From Vibrio ostreicida (lineage in GTDB: Bacteria > Pseudomonadota > Gammaproteobacteria > Enterobacterales > Vibrionaceae), in assembly GCF_013074385.2 (NCBI RefSeq), contig NZ_JABEYA020000018.1:1-64000 (forward strand): a stretch of DNA of 64,000 nt, written 5' to 3'. Below the pieces are notes generated by a model. It saw only the letters and a list, made by a program, of their open reading frames with translations. It ran no database searches and was not told the DNA's origin. The position numbers and the translations under genes are program-made. Each line of letters begins with the position of its first letter. The stretch's first letter is position 1. Shown in pieces: positions 25,676-35,693 of the stretch.

Positions 25676-28522
25676 TTATACGAATTTTCGCACTTCACCT
25701 TCGCCATCGACGTTAGACACGCAGCGGCCACAGATTTTTTCATGGCCTTCAATTGTGCCAACGTCTGGTGTATGGTGCCAACAACGCTCACACTTTTCAG
25801 CGTCCACCGCAATCACTTCGACACACAATCCCTCTACATCGGTAGAGTGTGCCGCATCGGTTTTTTCAGCTAACGGCTTTACAATGACAGCGGAAGTTAA
25901 CAGCACAAAGCGCAGCTCATCACCAAGCTGATTGACCTTCTGTGTTAGCTCATCATTGGCGTACAGAGTCACTTGCGCTTGCAACGATCCTCCAATTGTC
26001 TTTTCACTACGGGCCGTCTCTAAAAGCTTATTCACCGCGCCACGTACGGCTTGGATATCTTTCCAAAACTCGTTGTTCAGTGCTTCACCTTGTGCAAGAC
26101 CAAACAGCCCATCGAACCATTCGCCCGTGAACACAAATTTATCGCGATGCTCCCCTGTAGGCAACATAGCGGGCATTTCGTTCCAGATCTCATCCGCCGT
26201 AAATGACATAATTGGAGCCATCCAGCGTACGAGTGCTTCAACAATATAATACAAGGCTGTTTGACAACTACGTTGAGCATGACCACCTCGTTTTGCCGTG
26301 TACTGGCGGTCTTTAATCACGTCTAAATAGAAAGAACCCATTTCAATTGAACAGAACTGCATGAGGCGCTGGGTAACAGCGTGAGTGTTATATTCATTGT
26401 AGGCTTTGATAATTTCCTCTTGCGCTGCCAGTGCGCGACCGACAGCCCATCGGTCAAGAGCCACCATCTCTTCAGCGGGAACGATGTCAGTTTCTGGCTG
26501 GAAACCACTGAGATTGGCGAGGAAAAATCTTGCTGTATTACGGATACGACGGTAAGCGTCTGCCGAACGTTTCAGGATTTCATCAGAAACCGCAACTTCA
26601 CCGGTATAGTCGGTTGAAGCCACCCATAAACGTAAAATATCAGCACCCAGCTTATTGGTGACATCTTTCGGAGCAACAACGTTACCGATAGACTTGGACA
26701 TTTTACGCCCTTGACCATCGACCACGAAGCCATGAGTCAGTACTTGTTTGTATGGCGCTTCGTCCTTCATCGCAATAGAAGAAATTAACGAGGATTGGAA
26801 CCAACCACGGTGTTGATCCGAGCCTTCCAAATAAAGATCAGCACTATGACCACTGTATTCTTCTCGGGCATCGACGACCGAATAATGGGTAACGCCAGAA
26901 TCAAACCATACGTCAAGTGTATCAAGAACTTTTTCGTATTGATCAGCATCCTCACCAAGTAGGTCTGAATTTTCTACATCCCACCAAGCCTGAATGCCAC
27001 TCTCTTCAACCAGCTGAGCAACTTTCTCAATAAGGTCTAATGAATTAGGATGAATCTCTGCCGTTTCTTTATGAACAAAAAGTGCGATTGGAACGCCCCA
27101 AGTTCGTTGACGAGAAATACACCATTCAGGGCGACCTTCAATCATACCTTCAATACGGCTTTGGCCCCATTCAGGCATCCATTCAACGCCCTTAATCGAC
27201 GCCAATGCTTTCGAGCGTAAACCCGCCTGATCCATTGAAATAAACCATTGAGGCGTCGCGCGGAAAATAATCGGGGTTTTGTGTCTCCAACAATGAGGGT
27301 AGCTATGTTCGTAGGCATGATGGTGCAATAATGCTCCCTTCTGTTTAAGAACCTCTAAAACAGAATCGTTCGCTTTGAAGACATGCTGACCTGCAAATAG
27401 CTCTGTGTCCGGCAAGTAGACGCCATTGGATCCTACTGGATTGGCCACTTCCAAATTGTATTTCTTACCAACCAAAAAGTCTTCTTGACCATGGCCTGGT
27501 GCAGTATGCACAACACCTGTACCCGATTCTGTTGTGACATGCTCTCCCAAGATAGCAGGTACGCTGAAATCATAAAATGGATGCTGAAACTGACTTAATT
27601 CAAGATCTTGACCTTTGGCAAAGCCAAGAGTGTGAAAACGTTCAATACCTGTACGCTCCATCACATCTTTAACCAGTTCAGAGGCAACGATGATTCGTTC
27701 TGGAACGTCACCCTCAACTTGAACAAGCACATATTCTAGGTCATCGCGCAAACAAACGGCACGATTTGCTGGGAGTGTCCATGGCGTAGTAGTCCAGATA
27801 ACAATCGAGACCTCGCCCTCACCTTCCTGACCATCGACAAGGTTAAACTTAGATAACAATGCTGTCTCGTCTGCAGTCGCAAATTTCACGTCAATAGACG
27901 GGGAAACTTTATCCTTATACTCTACTTCCGCTTCCGCAAGTGCAGAACCACAATCGGTACACCAATGAACAGGTTTGAAACCTTTGAGTAAGTGCCCTTT
28001 GTCTGCAATTTTACCTAAAGCGCGAATGATATTTGCTTCAGTCGCAAAGTCCATTGTACGGTAAGGTTTATCCCACTCACCCATAATACCGAGGCGCTTA
28101 AAACTTTCTTTTTGGCCCTCGACTTGGCCTGCTGCGTATTTACGACATTCTTCACGAAACTCTGCCGCTGATATTTTTTGGCCTGGTTTACCTTTTTTCT
28201 TTTCTACCATAAGTTCAATAGGTAGACCGTGGCAATCCCATCCGGGAATGTACGGCGCATCAAAACCAGACAATGTTTTGGATTTAATAATAATGTCTTT
28301 AAGAATCTTGTTGAGAGCGTGGCCAATATGAATGTCACCATTGGCATAGGGAGGACCATCATGCAAAACGAAAGATTTTTTGCCTTTCTTGGCTTTACGG
28401 ATCTCACCGTAAAGATCTTCTTTATACCAACGCTTAAGCATTTCTGGCTCACGATTTGCCAGATTGCCGCGCATCGGAAACCCTGTTTCAGGAAGGTTCA
28501 GGGTATCTTTATACTCACTCAT
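25676..28522 (-). CDS. ileS: Isoleucyl-tRNA synthetase
   Basis: Class I synthetase of 948 residues that charges tRNA-Ile and edits valine. It has PPYANGDIHIGHALNK (HIGH motif) near residue 58-72, the editing domain, WFDSG and GRKMSKSIGN (KMSKS motif) near 605, and a C-terminal zinc site with CERCWHH and CGRCVSN. The length is that of the bacterial type 1 enzyme. It follows ribF by 55 bases and precedes lspA, the usual gammaproteobacterial order. Confidence 0.98.
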   Translation of the reverse strand: MSEYKDTLNLPETGFPMRGNLANREPEMLKRWYKEDLYGEIRKAKKGKKSFVLHDGPPYANGDIHIGHALNKILKDIIIKSKTLSGFDAPYIPGWDCHGLPIELMVEKKKGKPGQKISAAEFREECRKYAAGQVEGQKESFKRLGIMGEWDKPYRTMDFATEANIIRALGKIADKGHLLKGFKPVHWCTDCGSALAEAEVEYKDKVSPSIDVKFATADETALLSKFNLVDGQEGEGEVSIVIWTTTPWTLPANRAVCLRDDLEYVLVQVEGDVPERIIVASELVKDVMERTGIERFHTLGFAKGQDLELSQFQHPFYDFSVPAILGEHVTTESGTGVVHTAPGHGQEDFLVGKKYNLEVANPVGSNGVYLPDTELFAGQHVFKANDSVLEVLKQKGALLHHHAYEHSYPHCWRHKTPIIFRATPQWFISMDQAGLRSKALASIKGVEWMPEWGQSRIEGMIEGRPEWCISRQRTWGVPIALFVHKETAEIHPNSLDLIEKVAQLVEESGIQAWWDVENSDLLGEDADQYEKVLDTLDVWFDSGVTHYSVVDAREEYSGHSADLYLEGSDQHRGWFQSSLISSIAMKDEAPYKQVLTHGFVVDGQGRKMSKSIGNVVAPKDVTNKLGADILRLWVASTDYTGEVAVSDEILKRSADAYRRIRNTARFFLANLSGFQPETDIVPAEEMVALDRWAVGRALAAQEEIIKAYNEYNTHAVTQRLMQFCSIEMGSFYLDVIKDRQYTAKRGGHAQRSCQTALYYIVEALVRWMAPIMSFTADEIWNEMPAMLPTGEHRDKFVFTGEWFDGLFGLAQGEALNNEFWKDIQAVRGAVNKLLETARSEKTIGGSLQAQVTLYANDELTQKVNQLGDELRFVLLTSAVIVKPLAEKTDAAHSTDVEGLCVEVIAVDAEKCERCWHHTPDVGTIEGHEKICGRCVSNVDGEGEVRKFV

Positions 28523-28577
28523 CGATTCTTAATTCCGTTGTGTTGGGTGACTGTTAGACATTATGCCAAATAGCGAA

Positions 28578-29522
28578 CTAAACTATCTGGTCTTTGCACT
28601 GACGCAACCACACCCTTGCCGCATCAGCATCCAATTGAATTTGTTTTTTTAACGCTTCAAACGAGTCAAACTTATGTTCGTCGCGTAGTTTATGTAAAAG
28701 TACAACTTCAAGCTGCTTACCATATAAATTGGCTTCAAAGTCAAATAAATGCACTTCTAATTGTTGGTGAACACCATTTACAGTTGGTCGATTACCTATA
28801 TTCGCAACCCCCTCAACAGAATGAGGGCCAAGGCTAAGTACCCGTACAGCATACACACCTGAGACGGGTGATACACAGCGCTTTAGTGGGATGTTCGCCG
28901 TAGGGAAACCAATCGTTCGCCCCAGTTTACGACCATGGGATACTCGCCCACTAATACTATAATTACGCCCTAGCATCTGAGTCACTTCATCAAACTTATC
29001 TAGCGCTAAAGCATCACGAATCGCAGTACTGCTGACGCGTGATTTTTGCACGCAAAAGCTTTGGGTGCTGACAACATCAAAACCGAACTTTTCCCCAGCA
29101 TCTTTTAGCATGGAAAAGTTACCTTTTCGATCGCGCCCAAAACAAAAATCATCTCCAACGACCAGAAACTTAACACCCAAACGCTTCACCAACAAGTCAC
29201 GAATAAACCGATCAGCAGTCTGGTTGGCAAACTCAAGATTAAAGTGCACGCAAAGCAATCGTTCAATATCAAGTTTGTTTAACTGGATAAATTTATCCCT
29301 TAAACGCGTTAGACGAGCTGGCGCTTTATCTTGTGCAAACAGTTCCAATGGCTGCGGGTCAAACGTCATGACAGTAGAAGGTAAACCTAAGCTTTTTGCC
29401 TGTTCAGACACTTGGCGCAATACTTCCTGATGCCCTAAGTGAACACCATCGAAGTTTCCAATCGTCAATACACACCCTGAGTGGTGCGGTTTAATATTGT
29501 GAATGCCCCGAATTAATTCCAT
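28578..29522 (-). CDS. ribF: Riboflavin kinase / FAD synthetase
   Basis: This bifunctional enzyme makes FMN from riboflavin and FAD from FMN. The 314-residue protein has the N-terminal nucleotidyltransferase motif GNFDGVHLGHQ near residue 23 and a C-terminal kinase domain with GRTIGFPTANI near 205. It lies between murJ and ileS on the same strand, 70 bases after murJ, and is likely the first gene of the ribF-ileS-lspA set. Confidence 0.96.
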   Translation of the reverse strand: MELIRGIHNIKPHHSGCVLTIGNFDGVHLGHQEVLRQVSEQAKSLGLPSTVMTFDPQPLELFAQDKAPARLTRLRDKFIQLNKLDIERLLCVHFNLEFANQTADRFIRDLLVKRLGVKFLVVGDDFCFGRDRKGNFSMLKDAGEKFGFDVVSTQSFCVQKSRVSSTAIRDALALDKFDEVTQMLGRNYSISGRVSHGRKLGRTIGFPTANIPLKRCVSPVSGVYAVRVLSLGPHSVEGVANIGNRPTVNGVHQQLEVHLFDFEANLYGKQLEVVLLHKLRDEHKFDSFEALKKQIQLDADAARVWLRQCKDQIV

Positions 29523-29592
29523 TGGCGAATGCTAAAAACCTGTAACTATAGTGAATATGGCGTGAAACTGACGGATTATATACTAATCAGCC

Positions 29593-31155
29593 TTACTCTG
29601 TCGCGGCTTTTAAATCTTTTAAACGTACGCCCAGTACCAAGAGGGTAACGAGGTAAACTAGCCCACTTAAACCAATGAGAGCGGCAAGAGAAGTAATACG
29701 CTCTGATAACTCCCATGACAGCCACGTTGCCATATCTTGTCCTTGCCAAAGCAGTACACTCACCATCAGCACGCCTGCAAATAATGATTTGGCCATGAAA
29801 ATCAGTGTCTTTCCGGTCAACTGATAGACACCTGCAAGATGCAATCCTCTGTAAAGAAGAAACATATTGACAAAGGCAGACAAGGAAGTCGCGATTGCTA
29901 GCCCCACATAGCCATAAAACCATGCAAATATGGCGTTAAACACCATATTGCTCACCATTGCAATAATACCGTATTTGACCGGTGTTTTTGTGTCTTGACG
30001 AGAATAATATCCCGGAGCAAGTACTTTAATTAACATAAAGTTCAGCAAACCAGAGGCATAAGCCACCAGTGACATCGACGCAAACTCAACATCTTGAGGG
30101 CTGAACTCACCACGCATAAACAAAACCATCAACATAGGCTTTGCCAACACCATTAGACCCAGCATCGCAGGGACACCGAGTAACGTGACCATTCTTACCC
30201 CCCAGTCCATCGTCAGAGCAAACCCATCGTGGTGTGCTGTCACATGCTTTCGAGATAAAGCCGGTAGAATCACCGTCGCAATCGCAATACCAAACAAACC
30301 TAAAGGAAATTCCAATAAACGATCCGAATAGTACAACCAACTAATTGACCCTGTTTGTAAAAAGCTGGCAATAAACGTATCAAACAACAGGTTAATCTGG
30401 CTGACTGAAACACCAAATAATGCAGGTATCATGAGTGTGCGAATCTTGACCACACCTGGATCACGCCATCCCCATTGCGGTTTGACCATAACACCAGCCT
30501 GGATCAGAAATGGAATCTGAAATAGAAACTGAACGAGCCCACCTAAAAAAACACCGATGGCTAAGCCGATCTCTGGCTTAGAGAGTTGCGGAGAAATAAA
30601 CCAAGCCGATAGGATGATGGTCACATTGAGAAAGACAGGGGTAAAGGAGGATACAGCAAACTTACCGATGGTGTTTAGAATCGCCCCAGACAACGCGACC
30701 AAAGTAATAAACCACAGATAAGGAAAAGTAATTTTGAGCATCAAACTCGCTAGCTCAAACTTTTCTGCAGAAGGCCCACCATTTAGCCAATCAAGAAACC
30801 AGCCGAATCCGAATAACGCAGTGACAACCCCAGATCCCAAAACCCCTAACAGGGTCACTATGGTAACCAAAACACCGAGAGTTCCCGCTGCCCGAGCAAC
30901 TAATTGACGGGTTTTCTCCATATCTCCTTTGGCATGGTACTCCGTTAAAACGGGAACAAACGCCTGTGAGAAAGCCCCCTCTGCAAAAAGACGCCTCAAG
31001 AAGTTGGGGATCTTATTGGCAAAGAAAAACACATCTGCACTGGCACCTGCCCCCATTAAGTTGGCGACCACCACATCACGTACTAAACCAAGTACGCGAG
31101 AAATCAACGTCATAGCGCTTACAATAAGGCCAGATTTGAATAAACGTCTACTCAC
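29593..31155 (-). CDS. murJ: Lipid II flippase MurJ
   Basis: MurJ moves lipid-linked peptidoglycan precursor across the inner membrane. The 520-residue protein is hydrophobic throughout with about 14 predicted membrane segments, and has the family N-terminus SRVLGLVRDVVVANLMGAG and the FFFANKIPNFLRRLFAEGAF loop. It is divergent from rpsT and upstream of ribF, as in E. coli-like genomes. Confidence 0.96.
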   Translation of the reverse strand: MSRRLFKSGLIVSAMTLISRVLGLVRDVVVANLMGAGASADVFFFANKIPNFLRRLFAEGAFSQAFVPVLTEYHAKGDMEKTRQLVARAAGTLGVLVTIVTLLGVLGSGVVTALFGFGWFLDWLNGGPSAEKFELASLMLKITFPYLWFITLVALSGAILNTIGKFAVSSFTPVFLNVTIILSAWFISPQLSKPEIGLAIGVFLGGLVQFLFQIPFLIQAGVMVKPQWGWRDPGVVKIRTLMIPALFGVSVSQINLLFDTFIASFLQTGSISWLYYSDRLLEFPLGLFGIAIATVILPALSRKHVTAHHDGFALTMDWGVRMVTLLGVPAMLGLMVLAKPMLMVLFMRGEFSPQDVEFASMSLVAYASGLLNFMLIKVLAPGYYSRQDTKTPVKYGIIAMVSNMVFNAIFAWFYGYVGLAIATSLSAFVNMFLLYRGLHLAGVYQLTGKTLIFMAKSLFAGVLMVSVLLWQGQDMATWLSWELSERITSLAALIGLSGLVYLVTLLVLGVRLKDLKAATE

Positions 31156-31416
31156 AAAAACCTCGTGAATCCTGCAATTTATGAAAATAAGTCAATACTC
31201 TATAGCGAGAATGTCAGAGCTAGAGCAGATTAGTATTAGCATTGAAAAAAAAATACTGATAGAATCCCCGCCATCTTAACCGTGAAGACCTTTCTAATCC
31301 AAAGTTTGTTTGGAACCGATGGGTTTTTGCACAAATCATTTGACATTTAAGCGCAAATAGGGGATATTCCTCGCCCTTAAATTGTCACCGAACTAAAGTT
31401 TTTGGGAGTTAGACCC

Positions 31417-31677
31417 TTGGCAAATAGTAAATCTGCTAAGAAGCGCGCTATCCAAGCTGAGAAACGTCGTCAGCACAATGCTAGCCGTCGTTCTATGATG
31501 CGCACTTACATGAAAAAAACTGTTGCTGCTGTTGAAGCTGGCGACAAAGAAGCTGCAACTGCTGCGTTTGCTGTAGTTACACCTATCCTAGACCGTATGG
31601 CGACAAAAGGCCTTATTCATAAGAATAAAGCAGCGCGTCACAAGTCTCGCTTTGCTGCTGCAATCAAAGCTCTGTAA
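31417..31677 (+). CDS. rpsT: Ribosomal protein S20 (UUG start)
   Basis: An 86-residue basic protein of the 30S subunit, with ANSKSAKKRAIQAEK at the start. The start codon is TTG at 31417, preceded 9 bases upstream by GGGAG; no ATG is available in frame nearby. A UUG start is also used by E. coli rpsT, where it makes translation sensitive to feedback by S20. It diverges from murJ and ends at a strong terminator. Confidence 0.96.
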   Translation: MANSKSAKKRAIQAEKRRQHNASRRSMMRTYMKKTVAAVEAGDKEAATAAFAVVTPILDRMATKGLIHKNKAARHKSRFAAAIKAL

Positions 31678-31700
31678 TAGAGTTCTGAATCTTCAGTGAA

Positions 31701-31727
31701 AAAAACCGGCAATCGCCGGTTTTTTTA
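31701..31727 (+). terminator. rpsT terminator
   Basis: Stem AAAAACCGGC / GCCGGTTTTT with loop AATC, followed by T residues. Confidence 0.9.
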
Positions 31728-31754
31728 TTTCTGGAAACTTTATCTTCGTCACAC

Positions 31755-32060
31755 TTATAGCAATGCGTCGTCGCAGTACAAACTGTGCAACAGGTGAATC
31801 ATCGACTTAACTTCTTCACTGCTGAGTGTGTAAAACACCGTCTGAGCTTTTTTGCGTGTATTGACTAACCCATCACGACGCAACCAAGCTAAATGCTGTG
31901 ATAACGCAGATTGACTCAGCTCAAGCTTGCTACACAATTCACCGACTGACAGCTCTTGATTGTGTAATAGACATAGGATCTGTAAACGTCTCTCATTAGC
32001 CATCGCTTTAAGTAGTACCACCGCTTCGGCAGAATTTTTTTCCATTTCTTGCAAATTCAT
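31755..32060 (-). CDS. hlyU: ArsR-family regulator HlyU
   Basis: A 101-residue winged-helix protein of the ArsR/SmtB family. The sequence ANERRLQILCLLHNQELSV and SQSALSQHLAWLRRDGLV matches Vibrio HlyU as I know it. HlyU raises expression of haemolysin and RTX toxin genes in pathogenic vibrios, often by displacing H-NS, and responds to thiol oxidation. The typical metal-binding Cys of ArsR (CVC) is absent, as expected for HlyU. The promoter targets in this species are unknown. It follows nhaR on the same strand after 122 bases. Confidence 0.9.
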   Translation of the reverse strand: MNLQEMEKNSAEAVVLLKAMANERRLQILCLLHNQELSVGELCSKLELSQSALSQHLAWLRRDGLVNTRKKAQTVFYTLSSEEVKSMIHLLHSLYCDDALL

Positions 32061-32182
32061 CGGTTAGCACCCTTTAAAACAACAAAACATCAACAAACTT
32101 CAACCTTTCATTAATACATTGATACATATATATCTGATACTAATCTATTTGAAACAAGTAATCTATTTGTAGAAATGAAAAC

Positions 32183-33073
32183 TCACTGAAATAAACTTGT
32201 AAAATCCGCATCGCAAACATTTTTTACCGCCGGGTGTTGGATCATCCTTTCAGCAAATATCACGTAGTATTCTTCTTTCAGACCATCAATATGCCCAACA
32301 AGCTCAAGTGTTGAATCGCTCTCGACTTCAGAAACATAAAGAGAAGGGGCCAGAAAAATCACTTCATGGTGATAACGGGCAAATGATTTCATAAGAGCAA
32401 CATCATCAAATTCCCCCAAAATATTTGGCTTTAAGCCTTGCCGGTCAAACCACTGTAAAATTTTTCGTCCCATTGCAGTGCGGCTTCCAGGAATGAGGAG
32501 CTTTCTCTGTTCGAGCACCGATGGGAATTTACCCTGTGCTAAAGGGCTACTGCTGAAAAAGCTCATATTACATTCACCCAACTTTTTACTGTACAAGCCC
32601 GGACTTTGACTTGAATCAACAGGGCAATCAGAAAGGATCATATCCAACTTATGTTGAGCAAGCTGTTCAAGTAACATTTCATGTGTCGATTCGAAACAGC
32701 GTAAATGGATGCTGTTGCTCTCAGGAACCGTTGTCATCAAAATCTTACTGACAAGCCTTTTTGACAACGCATCGGCAACACCAACATCAAACAAGATATT
32801 GGAACGCTGACTGTAATTGACGATATCGAGCATTTCATAACTCAAGCCAAACATTCTATCTGCGTATTTAAAAACCAGTTGCCCTAATTCTGTCGGCTCA
32901 ATACTGCGGCCAACGCGCTTAGTGAGTTTTCCTTCCATCCGCCCTTCGAAGGCTTTTATTTGCCCCGTCACTGTCTGGGGCGTCAGAAAAAGAGCGTCAG
33001 CTGCTTTGGTAACCGATCCTTGCTTACAAACCATCCAGAAATAATAAAGGTGGTTGTAATTTAAATGGGACAT
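32183..33073 (-). CDS. nhaR: LysR-type regulator NhaR
   Basis: A 296-residue LysR-family protein with an N-terminal helix-turn-helix (NYNHLYYFWMVCKQGSVTKA) and substrate-binding-like C-terminal part. In E. coli NhaR senses Na+ and activates nhaA, osmC and biofilm genes. Here it is not next to nhaA; it diverges from the sodium-phosphate symporter gene nptA. The ATG at 33073 gives the standard MSHLNYNHLYYF start; the 60 bases of open frame before it are not conserved-looking. Confidence 0.9.
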   Translation of the reverse strand: MSHLNYNHLYYFWMVCKQGSVTKAADALFLTPQTVTGQIKAFEGRMEGKLTKRVGRSIEPTELGQLVFKYADRMFGLSYEMLDIVNYSQRSNILFDVGVADALSKRLVSKILMTTVPESNSIHLRCFESTHEMLLEQLAQHKLDMILSDCPVDSSQSPGLYSKKLGECNMSFFSSSPLAQGKFPSVLEQRKLLIPGSRTAMGRKILQWFDRQGLKPNILGEFDDVALMKSFARYHHEVIFLAPSLYVSEVESDSTLELVGHIDGLKEEYYVIFAERMIQHPAVKNVCDADFTSLFQ

Positions 33074-33475
33074 GAATGCACTCGCTCTATTAATGATGGC
33101 GAAAGTTATAACAGAACCTGTCAGGAACCACAATTAACTCGGAAAAACTTTCACATTAATAGATTTAAGAAATTTTTATCGAGCAATTTATTCACTTATA
33201 TGACAAGGAATACCCAACATTCGACTATTTCACCTCTAATATTGATTTTTTCCTAAAGAAAAGAGGAATATAAAGAATAATGATTTTTAAAAAATAAAAT
33301 AAAAACAATTACTTATGATAACTTTGTCGACATTTTTTCATAACGTACGTCCCCGTATACGCAAAAATAAATCACTTAAACATATTTGTAATATTAATGA
33401 AATATTACCCCTCTAGTATCGCCTCCAGTTTCAATCATTGACCTAAACAATAACTAGGGTCCAGGGAGAAAAATT
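33074..33475. other. nhaR-nptA divergent regulatory region
   Basis: About 400 A/T-rich bases holding the promoters of two divergent genes. A perfect 8-bp inverted repeat GTAATATT-N5-AATATTAC lies at 33388-33408, about 68 bases before nptA, and is a candidate operator. I cannot assign a regulator. Confidence 0.5.
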
Positions 33476-34621
33476 ATGAACCAAGCGACAACGGCTACAG
33501 CACCTATCACGAGTAAATCTCGTTGGTTGCGCTGGGCGAACTTGGCGTTCATGCTATATCTATTGCTTCTTGCAGTTTCAATGGTAGGCAGTGGTTTCAA
33601 ATGGGCAGCCGCCGATCAAGCAAAAGTTTTATTCGAGTTTGCCTCGCACCCTATCGCTGGTTTGATGATTGGTCTTGTCGCTACCGCTTTGATTCAGTCA
33701 TCAAGTACTGTGACCTCTATCATCGTGGGTCTTGTTGCTGGTGGATTACCCGTCGAAACCGCCATCCCGATGATCATGGGAGCCAATATTGGTACAACGG
33801 TAACGAACACGCTGGTTTCATTAGGGCATATACGTAACAAAGAAGAATTTAAGCGTGCTTTTGCTAGTGCCACTATCCATGACTTTTTTAATCTTCTTGC
33901 GGTCGCGATCTTCCTACCGCTTGAAATGCTGTTTGGGATCCTTGAGAAAATTTCACATTGGTTAGTTTCACCTTTTCTTGCTACAGGTGATATGAGCATA
34001 AAGGGTCTTAATTTTATCAAACCGATCACCAAGCCCGTCGTCAATGCCATCAAAGAGCCTCTGGGCGGATTTGGAGACACTATGGGTGGAATTCTACTTA
34101 TCGTGCTCGGTATCACAACCATATTCGTTGCAATTACCGTGATGGGTAAACTAATGAAAAGCCTGATGGTTGGTCGAGCTCGTGAAGTTCTAAAAAGTGC
34201 CATCGGTCGTGGGCCAATACACGGTATTTTTTCAGGTTCCGTTGTGACCGTTCTGGTTCAGTCTTCTTCTACAACCACCAGTTTGATGGTGCCATTGGTG
34301 GGGTCCGGCGTACTGAAGGTACGTGATGTGTATCCGTTTACTCTTGGCGCAAACATCGGCACGTGCATTACCGCGCTACTTGCAGCAACGGCTGCCTCTG
34401 GTGAGTTTGCCGTTTTCGCCTTGCAAATTGCTCTTGTCCACTTAGCCTTTAACATTCTGGCGACGCTGTTTATTTTTGGTATTCCCTTCCTGCGTGAACT
34501 GCCTGTTAAAGCCGCTGATATTATTTCGGACATGGCAGTCAAAAATAAAGGCATTGTTGCTGGTTATCTCATTACCGTCTTCCTTGTTTTACCCGGAACC
34601 ATACTTGCGTTAACCACCTAA
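33476..34621 (+). CDS. nptA: Na+/phosphate symporter NptA
   Basis: A 381-residue inner-membrane protein of the PiT-unrelated NptA/SLC34 family that couples phosphate uptake to Na+. Two inverted repeats carry the hallmark QSSST motifs (QSSSTVTSIIVGL near residue 72 and QSSSTTTSLMVPL near 261), and each is followed by GANIGT. About eight hydrophobic segments are visible. The gene has a good AGGGAG site before the ATG and a strong terminator behind, so it is monocistronic. nhaR diverges from it. Confidence 0.95.
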   Translation: MNQATTATAPITSKSRWLRWANLAFMLYLLLLAVSMVGSGFKWAAADQAKVLFEFASHPIAGLMIGLVATALIQSSSTVTSIIVGLVAGGLPVETAIPMIMGANIGTTVTNTLVSLGHIRNKEEFKRAFASATIHDFFNLLAVAIFLPLEMLFGILEKISHWLVSPFLATGDMSIKGLNFIKPITKPVVNAIKEPLGGFGDTMGGILLIVLGITTIFVAITVMGKLMKSLMVGRAREVLKSAIGRGPIHGIFSGSVVTVLVQSSSTTTSLMVPLVGSGVLKVRDVYPFTLGANIGTCITALLAATAASGEFAVFALQIALVHLAFNILATLFIFGIPFLRELPVKAADIISDMAVKNKGIVAGYLITVFLVLPGTILALTT

Positions 34622-34629
34622 TGATGAAA

Positions 34630-34655
34630 GCCCGCTACTAAGGTAGCGGGCTTTC
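34630..34655 (+). terminator. nptA terminator
   Basis: Nine-bp stem GCCCGCTAC / GTAGCGGGC with loop TAAG, followed by TTTCTTT, nine bases after the stop. Confidence 0.88.
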
Positions 34656-34773
34656 TTTATCAATAACATCTCAATCTCTGACAATCATACACCTCGATTC
34701 CCCTCCAACATTCGTCATCACAACGTTCAATTATGACCGTTCTCAATGCACACTAAAACGCAAGCATGATGAA

Positions 34774-34812
34774 AAAAGGACGACGTTGACGGCTCACTGT
34801 GCGTCGTTTTTG
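34774..34812 (-). terminator. Probable thyA terminator
   Basis: Minus strand ACGACG ... CGTCGT stem with a long loop, followed by CC and six T. It lies just after the end of thyA. Confidence 0.55.
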
Positions 34813-34832
34813 TTCGAGTCTGAGACGTAATT

Positions 34833-35684
34833 TTAAACCGAAAATGGATATTGTATCGGCTCGTGATGTTCATAACCCTCAACCCAAAAATCATTAAGAG
34901 TGACCCAAGTCTCTAAATCCTCTAATGATTTGATGTCTGGGTTAATATGAAAGGTTGCCCCTTTCATTGGTTCACGTTTTAGTTGGACATCTCGCATCAG
35001 TTCAAGCTGATCTTCATAGATGTGCGCATTAACTAACTTGTGATAGGCCTGACCCGCTTTTTTGCCTGTTATCTGCGCCATAATGGCCAATAGCACATAG
35101 ACCTGAACCATATTAAAGTTCAAACCAAGTGGAACATCACACGATCGCTGAGTGCTGTTAAGGTGCAGCGTATCACCCAACAATGAAAAGTGATGGCTGT
35201 ACATGCAAGGGCGTAAACAACCCATATGAAATTCACCTGGATTGTAAAAACTTAATATTTCACCTCGGTCATCCAAACCTTGGGACAAGTGCTCGACAAT
35301 GTTCCGCAGCTGATCGATATGGCCTCCATCAAGCTTTGCCCAAGCTCGCCCTTGAACACCATACACTCGCCCCATATCATCGATTCCCTTACGATAAGGG
35401 TTATTTAGCCAAGCTTTATTCTGATTGGCATTTGCGTCCCAGGTTTTTGTGCCTAACTGACGAAAATCCTCAGCATTATCGTAACCACGAATGTACCCTA
35501 GCAGCTCAGCAACGGCCGCTTTCCAAAAGCTCTTTCTTGTTGTAACCAGCGGAAACTGATTTTGCGCCACATTGTAAGTGAGATCCACATTGATGACGGT
35601 CAGACAACGTTTACCCGTACGTTTATTTTCAATCCATTCACCTTGGTCAACGATACGTTGACAGAGATCCAAATACTGTTTCAC
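34833..35684 (-). CDS. thyA: Thymidylate synthase ThyA (divergent form)
   Basis: The enzyme methylates dUMP to dTMP using methylenetetrahydrofolate. The 283-residue protein keeps the catalytic Cys160 in LRPCMYSHHF and QRSCDVPLGLNFN for phosphate and dUMP binding. Much of the sequence differs from E. coli ThyA and it is about 20 residues longer, in agreement with the V. cholerae enzyme as I recall it. The start is a GTG at 35684; an AAGGA site 7 bases before it overlaps the lgt stop, so translation is coupled to lgt. Confidence 0.93.
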   Translation of the reverse strand: MKQYLDLCQRIVDQGEWIENKRTGKRCLTVINVDLTYNVAQNQFPLVTTRKSFWKAAVAELLGYIRGYDNAEDFRQLGTKTWDANANQNKAWLNNPYRKGIDDMGRVYGVQGRAWAKLDGGHIDQLRNIVEHLSQGLDDRGEILSFYNPGEFHMGCLRPCMYSHHFSLLGDTLHLNSTQRSCDVPLGLNFNMVQVYVLLAIMAQITGKKAGQAYHKLVNAHIYEDQLELMRDVQLKREPMKGATFHINPDIKSLEDLETWVTLNDFWVEGYEHHEPIQYPFSV

Positions 35685-35693
35685 GCCCAATCC

